DNA from: Halomonas sp. 1513 | GTDB lineage: Bacteria; Pseudomonadota; Gammaproteobacteria; Pseudomonadales; Halomonadaceae | Reading direction: 5' to 3' | Assembly: GCA_001971685.1 (NCBI GenBank) | Contig: CP019326.1 | Location: 3,596,001-3,660,000, forward strand | DNA: 64,000 nucleotides | In this document: piece by piece, positions 33,938-42,095 of the stretch | Position numbering within the stretch: position 1 is the first letter of the stretch | Layout of the letters: every line of letters begins with the position of its first letter | Notes under the pieces: model-generated | Database searches by the model: none | What the model was told of the DNA's origin: nothing | The model's input: the letters and a program-made list of their open reading frames with translations, nothing else | Program-made: the position numbers and the translations under genes

Positions 33938-35170
33938 CTAGCGGTTCGCCAGTTCCACTAGCGCATCGCACAGCACCTGGGCGCCCAGGGCGCACTGCTC
34001 GGGGCTCGAGTACTCCGCCTCGTTGTGGCTGATGCCGTCGTGGCAGGGGATGAAGACCATCGCGGTGGGCGCGACCCGCGACACATAGACGGCGTCGTGG
34101 CCGGCGCCGCTCAGCATGCGCCGGTAGGCAATGCCGCGCGCCTTGGCGGCGCCCTCCACGGCGTCGACGCAGCCGGCATCGAAGCTCACCACCGGCGAGG
34201 CCCAGATGCGCTCGCTCTTCGCCTCCACGCCGAAGGCCTCGCCGGCGGCGGCCAGTTCTTTCTCGAAGCGCGCTTCCAGGGCATCCAGCTCGCCCTCGTC
34301 GATGTGTCGCAGGTCGACGCTGAGCCGCACCTCGCCGGGCACCACGTTACGCGAGGCCGCGTCGATCTCCAGGGTGCCGCAGGTGACCTTGGTGTCGCCG
34401 CTGGGATCCGCCAGGGCGTGGGCCTGGAGGCGATCGATAAAGCGCGCCGCGGCGGCCAGGGCGTCGCGACGGTAGCGCATCGGCGTGGGGCCGGCATGCG
34501 AGGACTGGCCGCGCAGGGTGACGTCGAACCAGCGCATGCCCTGCACGCCGGTCACCACGCCGATCGCCTCGTGGTTCTCCTCCAGCACCGGCCCCTGCTC
34601 GATATGCAGCTCGAGGAAGCCTGCCAGGCGCGGCTCGCCCACCGCCATCTCGCCGTTGAAGCCGGTCGCAGTGAGCGCCTCGCCGAGGCTCACGCCGTCG
34701 CGGTCGCGTCGCGCCAGGGTCGAGTCGACGCTGAACACGCCGGCATAGGTGCCGGAGGCGACCATGGCCGGGGCGAAGCGGCTGCCCTCCTCGTTGGTCC
34801 ACACCACCAGCTCCAGCGGTCGCTGGGTGACCACGCCGTGATCGTCGAGGGTACGCAGCGCCTCGAGGCCGGCCAGTACCCCCAGCACGCCGTCGAAGCG
34901 CCCGCCCTTGGGCTGGGTATCCAGGTGGCTGCCAACGCCGATCGGATCGAGATCGTCACGCTTGCCGGCGCGGCGCAGGAACATGTTGCCGACGCGGTCG
35001 ACGCGCAGCGCAAGACCCAGCGCCTGGCCCCATTCGATCAGCAGGTGCCGGCCGGCGGCGTCCTCGTCGGTAAGCGCCAGCCGGTGGCTGCCGCCGTTGG
35101 GGCTGGGGCCGATCTCGGCCATCGCCATCAGCGAATCCCACAGTCGTTGCCCATCGATGGAGTGCGTCAT
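33938..35170 (-). CDS. M20-family Zn/Mn amidohydrolase (N-carbamoyl amino-acid/ureido-acid hydrolase type)
   Basis: 410 residues, standard for the HyuC/AmaB/allantoate amidohydrolase group. Metal ligands and base are visible: GVGSHLDTQ, WTNEEGSRF (Glu-Glu), LELHIEQGP and, near the end, PCHDGISHNEAE. The dimerisation domain holds GQSSHAGPTPM and RNVVPGEVRLSVDLR, whose Asn and Arg bind the substrate carboxylate in relatives. Next to agmatine deiminase it may hydrolyse N-carbamoylputrescine in place of AguB, or 4-ureidobutyrate if oxidation comes first. It is divergent from the aminotransferase and shares its candidate operator. Confidence 0.85.
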   Translation of the reverse strand: MTHSIDGQRLWDSLMAMAEIGPSPNGGSHRLALTDEDAAGRHLLIEWGQALGLALRVDRVGNMFLRRAGKRDDLDPIGVGSHLDTQPKGGRFDGVLGVLAGLEALRTLDDHGVVTQRPLELVVWTNEEGSRFAPAMVASGTYAGVFSVDSTLARRDRDGVSLGEALTATGFNGEMAVGEPRLAGFLELHIEQGPVLEENHEAIGVVTGVQGMRWFDVTLRGQSSHAGPTPMRYRRDALAAAARFIDRLQAHALADPSGDTKVTCGTLEIDAASRNVVPGEVRLSVDLRHIDEGELDALEARFEKELAAAGEAFGVEAKSERIWASPVVSFDAGCVDAVEGAAKARGIAYRRMLSGAGHDAVYVSRVAPTAMVFIPCHDGISHNEAEYSSPEQCALGAQVLCDALVELANR

Positions 35171-35234
35171 GGCTGCCTCGTTGCGTTGTGGTTATAGGGT
35201 GTTGCCAGCTTAGAAAGCGGCCCTGCCTGCCACC

Positions 35235-35252
35235 ATACCCCAATCGGGATAT
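35235..35252. promoter_or_regulatory. Candidate LuxR-type operator, module 1
   Basis: An 18-bp near-palindrome ATACCCCAATCGGGATAT with a CCC-N4-GGG core. It lies 64 bp upstream of the carbamoylase ATG and 63 bp upstream of the aminotransferase ATG, exactly in the middle of the divergent gap. A sister site precedes module 2. Confidence 0.6.
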
Positions 35253-35315
35253 GTTCCCGCCAAGTCGCCCCTGGCTAGTCTGGCGCTACCGATAACAACA
35301 GACGAGGCCACGACC

Positions 35316-36758
35316 ATGCCCCCGACATCGACCATCAAGCGTTCCGCAGCGAGGCCCCCCAACGCCGGCACCCGCCAGGACCTCGACGCCCAGGCGCTGT
35401 GGCAGAAGGACAAGGATCACTTCATCCACCCCTTCACCGACTACAGCCGCTTCCACGACGAGGGCTGCGATCTGATCACCGACAGCGACGGCATCTACGT
35501 GGAAGACGTCCATGGCAATCGCTTTATCGACGGCATCGCCGGACTTTGGTGCGTCAACGTCGGTCACGGTCGCGCCGAGATCGGCCAGGCCATGGCCGAC
35601 CAGGCCACCCGCATGGCCTACTTCTCCACCTTCAACAACCTCTCCAACGCCCCGGCGGCGGAGCTGGCCGCCAAGCTCGCCGAGCTGGCCCCGGCCCACC
35701 TCAACCACGTGTTCTTCAGCTGCGGCGGCTCGACGGCCAACGACGCCACCGTTCGCCTGGTGCACTACTACTTCAATCGCCTGGGCAAGCCCAGCAAGAA
35801 GCGCATCCTGTCGCGCCACAACGCCTACCACGGCACCACCTACCTGGCGGCGAGCCTGACCGGCATCGAAAGCAACAACTGGGACTTCGATACTCTGGAT
35901 CACCTGGTCACCCACCTCAGCGAGGCCAACCTCTACCGGCGCCCCGCGGGCATGAGCGAGGCGGCCTACTGCGACCACCTGGTGGCCGAGCTGGAGGAGC
36001 GCATCGCCGAGATCGGCGCCGATAACATCGCCGCCTTTATCGCCGAGCCGATCATGGGCGCCGGTGGCGTGCTGATGGCCCCCCAGGGCTATCACGCGCG
36101 CATCCAGGCGGTGTGCCGCGCCCACGACATCCTGTTCATCGCCGATGAGGTGGTCACCGGCTTCGGCCGCCTGGGCCACTTCTTCGCCTCGGAGGCGGTC
36201 TTCGATACCCAGCCGGATATCATCAACTGCGCCAAGGGCCTCTCCTCGGGCTATGCGCCGCTGGGCGCCACCCTGATCTCCGACGAGCTCTTCGAGGTGC
36301 TGGGCACCCCCCAGGGCAAGGGCGGCGTACTGAGCACCGGCTTCACCTACTCCGGCCATCCGGTGAGCTGTGCGGCGGCGCTCAAGAACATCGAGATCAT
36401 CGAGCGCGAGGCCATCTGCGCCAACGTCCGCGAGGTAGGGCCCTACCTGACGCAGCAGCTCAAGACGCTTTCGGATCACGCGACGGTGGGCGACGTGCGC
36501 GGCAGCCACTTCATGCTGGCCATCGAGAACGTCGCCGACAAGGCCACCAAGGAGCTGCTGCCGGTGGAGGCGCGGGTCGGCGACCGGGTCGCCGCCGAGG
36601 CCCAGAGCCGCGGCCTGATCATTCGCCCGGTGGGCCACCTCAACATCATCTCGCCGCCGCTGATCTGGGACCGCGACACCGTCGACCGGGCGGTGGCGAT
36701 CCTTGACGAGGCCTTCACCGCCGTCACGGCGTCCCTCAAGGCCGACGGCTTCCTCTGA
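35316..36758 (+). CDS. Class III omega-aminotransferase, probably putrescine/polyamine-specific (SpuC-like)
   Basis: 480 residues of fold-type I PLP enzyme. FHDEGCDLITDSDGIYVEDVHGNRFIDGIAGLWCVNVGHGR is the family N-terminus; AYHGTTYLA, FIAEPIMGAGG, FIADEVVTGFGRLGHFFA and the PLP lysine in NCAKGLSSGYAPLGA follow. This subfamily uses pyruvate to deaminate putrescine or other terminal amines to aminoaldehydes. The neighbours (agmatine deiminase, carbamoylase, transporter) fit putrescine or N-carbamoylputrescine as substrate. No aldehyde dehydrogenase is in the window. Confidence 0.88.
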   Translation: MPPTSTIKRSAARPPNAGTRQDLDAQALWQKDKDHFIHPFTDYSRFHDEGCDLITDSDGIYVEDVHGNRFIDGIAGLWCVNVGHGRAEIGQAMADQATRMAYFSTFNNLSNAPAAELAAKLAELAPAHLNHVFFSCGGSTANDATVRLVHYYFNRLGKPSKKRILSRHNAYHGTTYLAASLTGIESNNWDFDTLDHLVTHLSEANLYRRPAGMSEAAYCDHLVAELEERIAEIGADNIAAFIAEPIMGAGGVLMAPQGYHARIQAVCRAHDILFIADEVVTGFGRLGHFFASEAVFDTQPDIINCAKGLSSGYAPLGATLISDELFEVLGTPQGKGGVLSTGFTYSGHPVSCAAALKNIEIIEREAICANVREVGPYLTQQLKTLSDHATVGDVRGSHFMLAIENVADKATKELLPVEARVGDRVAAEAQSRGLIIRPVGHLNIISPPLIWDRDTVDRAVAILDEAFTAVTASLKADGFL

Positions 36759-36900
36759 GAAGGGCCGATTTATTGCTGCGCTCGACATCCTGACCGCCGG
36801 CGGTGCTCGCAATCCTCATTGAGCAAACTGTCAACTCCGGTTGCTGTGCTCCGGCGGCGGCCAGCCTGTCTTCGCTCGCGACATAAATCGGCACCTTCTC
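36757..36900. repeat. 144-bp near-palindromic, MITE-like element
   Basis: The outer ends are inverted copies: GAGAAGG-GCCGATTTAT on the left and GAGAAGGTGCCGATTTAT in reverse complement on the right (one inserted base). The pairing continues, imperfectly, through GCG, ACA and the CCGCCGSCGG blocks to within a few bases of the centre near 36828, so the whole unit could fold into one long hairpin. The left end overlaps the aminotransferase stop codon. It encodes nothing. A miniature inverted-repeat transposable element or decayed transposon ends are the likeliest origins. Confidence 0.6.
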
Positions 36901-36946
36901 GATTAAGAATCGAATAGCTACCACAACGATAAATAGAGAGTGTTGC

Positions 36947-38293
36947 ATGGAAAGTTTTGGCGCCTGGAGCCTGCTCCCCACCGCCGTGGTGCTGGGCATG
37001 GCCGTTATCACCCGTCGCACCATCGAGTCGCTGCTGGCCGGGGCCCTGGTGGGCCTGCTGATGATCGACCCCACCACGGTGGTCACCCAGGGCTCGGATA
37101 TCCTGCTCAGCGTGCTGGGCAACGACACCGTGACCTGGATCATCCTGGTCTGCGGCCTGTTCGGCAGCCTGATCGCCCTGCTGGTCAAGACCGGCGGCGT
37201 GCTCAGCTTCGGCGACGCCGTCACCAAGCGCATCCATAGCCGTCGCCAGAGCCTGCTGGCCACCTGGGTGCTGGGGCTGGTGATCTTCGTCGACGACTAC
37301 CTCAATGCGCTGACCATCAGCGCCTCGATGAAGAAGATCACCGACCGATTCCAGGTCTCGCGGGAGAAGCTCGCCTATATCGTCGACTCCACCGCGGCGC
37401 CGATCTGCATCCTGGTGCCCTTCTCCACCTGGGCGGTGTTCTTCGCCGGCCTGCTGGAGGAGAACGACGTGGCCGGCAACGGCATGGGCCTGTATATCGA
37501 GTCCATTCCGTATATGTTCTATGCCTGGGTGGCCGCCGCCGTGGTGCCCCTGGTGGCCATGGGCTGGATTCCCAACCTCGGCCCCATGAAGGCCGCCGAG
37601 GCCCGCGCCGCCACCGGCCAGCTGATGCCGGACGGCGTCGACGACAGCGCTCTGGAGGTGGAAGACACCGGCAAGAAACGCCCGCACCTGCTCAACTTCC
37701 TGCTGCCCATCGCCACCCTGATCTTCTTCACCTGGTACTTCGAGATCGACATCCTGCGCGGCGTGATCGTGGCGCTGGCCGTGACCCTGGTGCTGATCGC
37801 CGCCCAGCGGCTGCTGAGCTTCCACGACACCTTCGATACCGCCCTGGATGGCTTCAAGGCGATGATCATGCCGCTGGGCACCCTGGTGGCCGGCTTCACC
37901 CTCAAGGAAGTCAACGACGTGCTGGGGCTCACCGACTACGTGATCGCCACCGTCCAGCCGCTGATGAGCCCGGGAATGCTGCCGGCGGTGGTGTTCGTCA
38001 CCATGGCCTTCCTGGCCTTCGCCACCGGCTCCTTCTGGGGCATCTTCGCCGTGGCCATGCCCATCGTGCTGCCGCTGGCCGCCAGCATGGACAGCCATAT
38101 GCCGCTGGTGATCGGCGCGCTGATCTCGGCCAGCGCCTTCGGCAGCCACGCCTGCTTCTACGGCGACTCGACGGTGCTCTCCGCCCAGGGCAGCGGCTGT
38201 ACGCCCATGGCCCATGCCCTGACCCAGTTGCCCTACGTGCTGATCGCCGCCGTTATCGCCGCCGGTATCTTCCTGATGGTAGGCCACCTGTGA
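36947..38293 (+). CDS. NhaC-family transporter, polyamine module 1
   Basis: 448 residues with about eleven helices. Family signatures are GLVIFVDDYLNALTIS, YIVDSTAAPICILVPFSTWAVF and FATGSFWGIFAVAMPIVLPLA. The family is usually annotated Na+/H+ antiporter, yet this gene lies between the aminotransferase and agmatine deiminase, and a paralogue accompanies the acetylpolyamine amidohydrolase. A cationic amine (agmatine or putrescine) as substrate is therefore a reasonable inference. The 3' end overlaps a GTG that is the alternative start of aguA. Confidence 0.82.
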   Translation: MESFGAWSLLPTAVVLGMAVITRRTIESLLAGALVGLLMIDPTTVVTQGSDILLSVLGNDTVTWIILVCGLFGSLIALLVKTGGVLSFGDAVTKRIHSRRQSLLATWVLGLVIFVDDYLNALTISASMKKITDRFQVSREKLAYIVDSTAAPICILVPFSTWAVFFAGLLEENDVAGNGMGLYIESIPYMFYAWVAAAVVPLVAMGWIPNLGPMKAAEARAATGQLMPDGVDDSALEVEDTGKKRPHLLNFLLPIATLIFFTWYFEIDILRGVIVALAVTLVLIAAQRLLSFHDTFDTALDGFKAMIMPLGTLVAGFTLKEVNDVLGLTDYVIATVQPLMSPGMLPAVVFVTMAFLAFATGSFWGIFAVAMPIVLPLAASMDSHMPLVIGALISASAFGSHACFYGDSTVLSAQGSGCTPMAHALTQLPYVLIAAVIAAGIFLMVGHL

Positions 38294-38301
38294 GACCAAT
38301 C

Positions 38302-39414
38302 ATGAACGAGCCAATGATCGACATCCCGACCGCCGAACCGACGCCCCGGGCCCAGGGCTTCGCCATGCCCGCCGAGTTCGCCCCCCACGACGCCTGCTGG
38401 ATGCTCTGGCCGCAGCGGCCGGATACCTGGCGCTACGGGGCCAAGCCGGCCCAGCAGGCCTTCGTCGCGGTGGCCTGCGCCATCGCCGAGAGCGAGACGG
38501 TGTTCGTCGGCGTCAACGACGATCAGTACGAGAACGCCCGCCACCAGCTGCCCACGCATATCCGCGTGGTGGAACTCTCCAGCAACGACGCCTGGATGCG
38601 CGACATGGGTCCCACCTTCCTGACCCACCCGGACGGCCGCCTGGCCATGGTCGACTGGGTGTTCAACGCCTGGGGCGGCCTCAAGGGGGGGCTCTACTTC
38701 CCCTGGGACAAGGACAAGCGCATCCGCACCAAGATCGCCGAGATGCTCGGCATCCCCCGTTTCGAGGCGCCGGTGGTGCTGGAGGGCGGCGCCATCCACG
38801 TGGATGGCGAGGGCACCCTGATCACCACCGAGGAGTGCCTGCTCAACGCCAACCGCAACCCCGAGATGGGCCGCGAGGGGATGGAGACGGTGCTCAGGGA
38901 GTACCTGGGCATCGACAAGGTGATCTGGCTGCCGCGCGGCTGCCACCTGGACGAGACCAACGGCCACGTCGACAACCTGTGCTGCTTCGTCGCCCCCGGC
39001 CAGGTGGCACTGAGCTGGTGCGACGACGCCGCCGACCCCCAGGCCGCCATCTGCCGCGAGGCGCTGGCGGTGCTGGAGAGCGCCGGCGACGCCAAGGGCC
39101 GGCCGCTGAGCGTCCACAAGCTGCCCCAGCCGGGGCCGCTGACTATCGCCGAGGACGAGGCCAGCGGCCTGGATCGCCTCGACAGCTCCCACCCGCGCCA
39201 GCCCGGCGACCGCATGGCCGGCTCCTATGTCAACTTCTACATCGGCAACTCGGTGGTGGTGATGCCCTTCCTCGACCCCGCCCACGACGAGGAGGCCAAG
39301 GCGATCCTCCAGGGCCTCTTCCCCGACAAGCGGGTGATCGGCATCCCGGCCCGGGAGATCCTGCTCGGCGGCGGCAATATCCACTGCATCACCCAGCAGC
39401 AGCCGCGCGTGTGA
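38302..39414 (+). CDS. aguA: Agmatine deiminase
   Basis: 370 residues, usual length for AguA. It converts agmatine to N-carbamoylputrescine and ammonia. The guanidine-modifying enzyme fold is seen through MPAEFAPHDACWMLWPQRPDTWRYGAKPAQ, NDAWMRDMGPTF, VLEGGAIHVDGEGTLITTEECLLN, GCHLDETNGHVDN and the catalytic cysteine in GGGNIHCITQQ. The start is at ATG 38302; a GTG at 38290 overlapping the transporter stop is also possible. No AguB follows it, which is unusual. Confidence 0.95.
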   Translation: MNEPMIDIPTAEPTPRAQGFAMPAEFAPHDACWMLWPQRPDTWRYGAKPAQQAFVAVACAIAESETVFVGVNDDQYENARHQLPTHIRVVELSSNDAWMRDMGPTFLTHPDGRLAMVDWVFNAWGGLKGGLYFPWDKDKRIRTKIAEMLGIPRFEAPVVLEGGAIHVDGEGTLITTEECLLNANRNPEMGREGMETVLREYLGIDKVIWLPRGCHLDETNGHVDNLCCFVAPGQVALSWCDDAADPQAAICREALAVLESAGDAKGRPLSVHKLPQPGPLTIAEDEASGLDRLDSSHPRQPGDRMAGSYVNFYIGNSVVVMPFLDPAHDEEAKAILQGLFPDKRVIGIPAREILLGGGNIHCITQQQPRV

Positions 39415-39421
39415 ACACGCG

Positions 39422-39439
39422 TTATCCCCTTGGGGACAA
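39422..39439. promoter_or_regulatory. Candidate LuxR-type operator, module 2
   Basis: TTATCCCCTTGGGGACAA, again CCC-N4-GGG with A/T-rich flanks, 62 bp before the NhaC-2 start codon. It aligns without gaps to the site at 35235-35252, and both promoters also share GGYGCTACCRATARCA downstream of the site. Confidence 0.6.
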
Positions 39440-39501
39440 TGCGGGCGACGCCCCAGCGGTGCTACCAATAGCAGACCGCATAACAACAAAGGTCATCTAC
39501 C

Positions 39502-40959
39502 ATGTCGCACAACGCTTCGGGCCTGACGGGCCGTTCTCAGCGCTTCGGCAGTGCCACCAAGGGCGGCCTGCTGTTTCTCGCTGTCGTGTTGGTCGCCAGC
39601 CTGAGCGGCTTCGCGCTGATCGATAGTGACTATTACGGGCTCTACAGCCTGCTCCCTACCACCGTGGTCATCAGCATGGCGCTGCTCACTCGGCGTACGC
39701 TGGAAGCCCTGCTGGCCGGAGCACTGAGCGGCTTCATCATGCTCTCGCCCAGCACCGCCGTACAGGACATGGCGGCCAGCGGCCTGGGGGTGATGCAGGA
39801 CCCCACCATGGGCTGGATCATCCTGGTCTGCGGCCTGCTCGGCAGCCTGATTGGCCTGCTGCAGTTCGCGCGCGGCACGGAAGCGTTCAGTCGTGCCGCC
39901 GGACGCTACTTCACCACGCGCCGCAGTGCGCTGCTGGGCAGTGTCGGGCTCGGCGTGCTGATCTTCATCGATGACTACCTCAACGCCATGACCGTCTCGG
40001 CGGCGATGAAACGGCTGGCCGACAAGCTCAAGATATCGCGCTCGATGCTGGCCTATATCGTCGACTCGACCGCGGCGCCCATCTGCCTGATCATTCCCTT
40101 CTCCACCTGGGCCATCTACCTCTCGGGACTGCTGGAGAGCCATGACGTTGCCGACACCGGCCAGGGCTTCAGCTACTACCTGACGCTCATCCCCTATCTG
40201 TTCTACCCCTGGGTGGCGCTGATCGTGGTGCTGCTGGTCGCTGGCGGACTGATCCCGGCGCTGGGCAAGATGAAGCGTGCCGAACAGGGCGACGAAGAGC
40301 GGTTGCCAGAGAACAACGAAGAGGAAAATCCCGAGCAGTTCACGCATCGTCCCGCTAGGTTGATCAATTTCCTGCTGCCGATGGCAACGCTGATCTTCGC
40401 CACCTGGTGGTTCGAGATTGATGCACTGATCGGTGTGGCGTTCGCCCTGCTGGTGACCCTCGGACTGTACGTGGCCCAGGACATGGCACCGCTCAACCGC
40501 CTGTTCGACGAGATCATCAAGGGACTGCAGTTCATGCTGGTGCCGCTGGGTATCGTCTTCGCCGCCTTCATCCTGCAGGACGTCAACGAGCAATTGAGCC
40601 TGGCCGAGACACTGATCGACTGGGTCATGCCGGTCATGGCGGGTCAGTGGCTGCCAGCAGTGACCTTCGTGATACTCGCCGGCCTCGCCTTTGCCACCGG
40701 CTCCTTCTGGGGCGTCTATGCCATTGCCTTTCCCATCGTGGTTCCGCTGGCGCTCGCCACCGGCGCCTCGCTGCCACTGACCCTAGGCGCCATGATCTCG
40801 GCGGGAGCCTTCGGTTCGCACGCCTGCTTCTTCGGCGACTCCACGGTATTGAGCGCCCGTGGCTGCAGTGTGACGCCGCTGCAGCACGCCCTGACCCAGC
40901 TTCCCTATGTCTTGATCGCCGCGGCCTTTAGTGTGCTGCTATTCATCGTCCTGGCCTGA
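39502..40959 (+). CDS. NhaC-family transporter, polyamine module 2
   Basis: 485 residues, paralogous to the transporter at 36947-38293: GWIILVCGLLGSLIGLL, GVLIFIDDYLNAMTVS, YIVDSTAAPICLIIPFSTWAIY and FATGSFWGVYAIAFPIV match it almost position by position. It differs by a longer N-terminal extension and a Glu-rich cytoplasmic loop (GDEERLPENNEEENPE). It starts the second module and is followed after ten bases by the amidohydrolase, so uptake of acetylated polyamines or antiport of the products is plausible. AAAGG precedes the ATG. Confidence 0.82.
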   Translation: MSHNASGLTGRSQRFGSATKGGLLFLAVVLVASLSGFALIDSDYYGLYSLLPTTVVISMALLTRRTLEALLAGALSGFIMLSPSTAVQDMAASGLGVMQDPTMGWIILVCGLLGSLIGLLQFARGTEAFSRAAGRYFTTRRSALLGSVGLGVLIFIDDYLNAMTVSAAMKRLADKLKISRSMLAYIVDSTAAPICLIIPFSTWAIYLSGLLESHDVADTGQGFSYYLTLIPYLFYPWVALIVVLLVAGGLIPALGKMKRAEQGDEERLPENNEEENPEQFTHRPARLINFLLPMATLIFATWWFEIDALIGVAFALLVTLGLYVAQDMAPLNRLFDEIIKGLQFMLVPLGIVFAAFILQDVNEQLSLAETLIDWVMPVMAGQWLPAVTFVILAGLAFATGSFWGVYAIAFPIVVPLALATGASLPLTLGAMISAGAFGSHACFFGDSTVLSARGCSVTPLQHALTQLPYVLIAAAFSVLLFIVLA

Positions 40960-40969
40960 GGAGTCGACC

Positions 40970-42073
40970 ATGCCACGCACCGGGTTTGCCTTTCATGAAC
41001 ACTGCATGTGGCACGATGCCGGCCCGTGTTCGATCTTCGACGCCCCGGGAGAGTTCGTGCAACCTGCCGCCGCGGCAGAGCATCCAGAGACCAAGCGGCG
41101 CCTGCGTAACCTGCTGGAGATGAGTGGCCTGATCGATGAGCTGGTCCTGCTTAAGGGTGAACCGGCGAGCGAGGAGGACCTGCTGCGCTTTCACACCTCC
41201 GCCTACCTCGACCGGCTGGCGGAGATGAGCGAACGCGGTTTCGGTGATGCTGGTGAGTGTGCGCCAATGCGCAAGGACAGCTACACCATCGCCCGTCGCT
41301 CCACTGGGCAGGCGATGATCGCCATGCAAGCGGTGCTTAGCGGCCGCTGCGACAACGCCTATGCGCTGTGCCGACCACCTGGCCACCACGCCGAGCGTGA
41401 CCGGGGCCGGGGCTTCTGCCTGCTGGGCAATATCCCGGTGGCGATCATGGCGATGATGGCGCGCCATCCGCTGAAGCGCGTCGCGGTCATCGACTGGGAT
41501 GTGCATCACGGCAATGGCACCCAGCAAGCGTTCTGGGAGCGTGATGATGTATTGGCCATCTCGCTCCACCATGACAACAACTATCCTCAGGATAGCGGCC
41601 ACCTCAGCGAGCGCGGCGAGGGTGCCGGATTCGGCTATACCCTCAACGTGCCGCTACCTGCCGGGAGCGGGATCGGTGCCTATCTGGCGGCCCTCGACGA
41701 GGTGGTCATACCCGCCCTCGCTCGCTATCGGCCCGAGCTGATCGTGGTAGCCTGCGGCTTCGACGCCAGCGCCATGGACCCCCTCGGCTGCATGCTGCTC
41801 AACAGCGGCACCTATGCGACCATGACCCAGAAGCTGTTGAACGCCGCTGAACGGCTCTGCTCCGGGCGATTGGTCATGGTCCACGAAGGCGGTTACTCGG
41901 AAGGCTATGTGCCGTTTTGCGGCCACGCAGTGATTCAGACACTGGCCGCGAGTCAGACCGAGGCCTGCGATCCGATGAACGCTGAAATCGCCCGCTGGGG
42001 GCAACAAACGCTACAGGAATACCAGCAGCCTTGGATCGACCGGGCCGCCGCGCTAGTGGAGGATATTCGCTAA
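40970..42073 (+). CDS. HDAC-like acetylpolyamine amidohydrolase
   Basis: 367 residues from an ATG with GAGGAG six bases upstream. It belongs to the histone deacetylase/APAH superfamily, which removes acetyl groups from acetylputrescine, acetylcadaverine and similar amines using a zinc ion. Conserved parts are RPPGHHAERDRGRGFCLLGN, VIDWDVHHGNGTQ (Asp and His zinc ligands), SLHHDNNYP, ACGFDASAMDPLG (second Asp) and HEGGYSEGY. Its place between an NhaC-type transporter and a LuxR regulator related to that of the agmatine cluster points to polyamine use rather than protein deacetylation. Confidence 0.87.
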   Translation: MPRTGFAFHEHCMWHDAGPCSIFDAPGEFVQPAAAAEHPETKRRLRNLLEMSGLIDELVLLKGEPASEEDLLRFHTSAYLDRLAEMSERGFGDAGECAPMRKDSYTIARRSTGQAMIAMQAVLSGRCDNAYALCRPPGHHAERDRGRGFCLLGNIPVAIMAMMARHPLKRVAVIDWDVHHGNGTQQAFWERDDVLAISLHHDNNYPQDSGHLSERGEGAGFGYTLNVPLPAGSGIGAYLAALDEVVIPALARYRPELIVVACGFDASAMDPLGCMLLNSGTYATMTQKLLNAAERLCSGRLVMVHEGGYSEGYVPFCGHAVIQTLAASQTEACDPMNAEIARWGQQTLQEYQQPWIDRAAALVEDIR

Positions 42074-42095
42074 GCGTCTAACAGGCTGATATGCC

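Noticed and set aside
40970..42073. Assignment as a protein (histone-type) deacetylase or acetoin utilisation AcuC
   Set aside because: No acetoin genes are near, and the transporter/LuxR context matches acetylpolyamine hydrolysis better.
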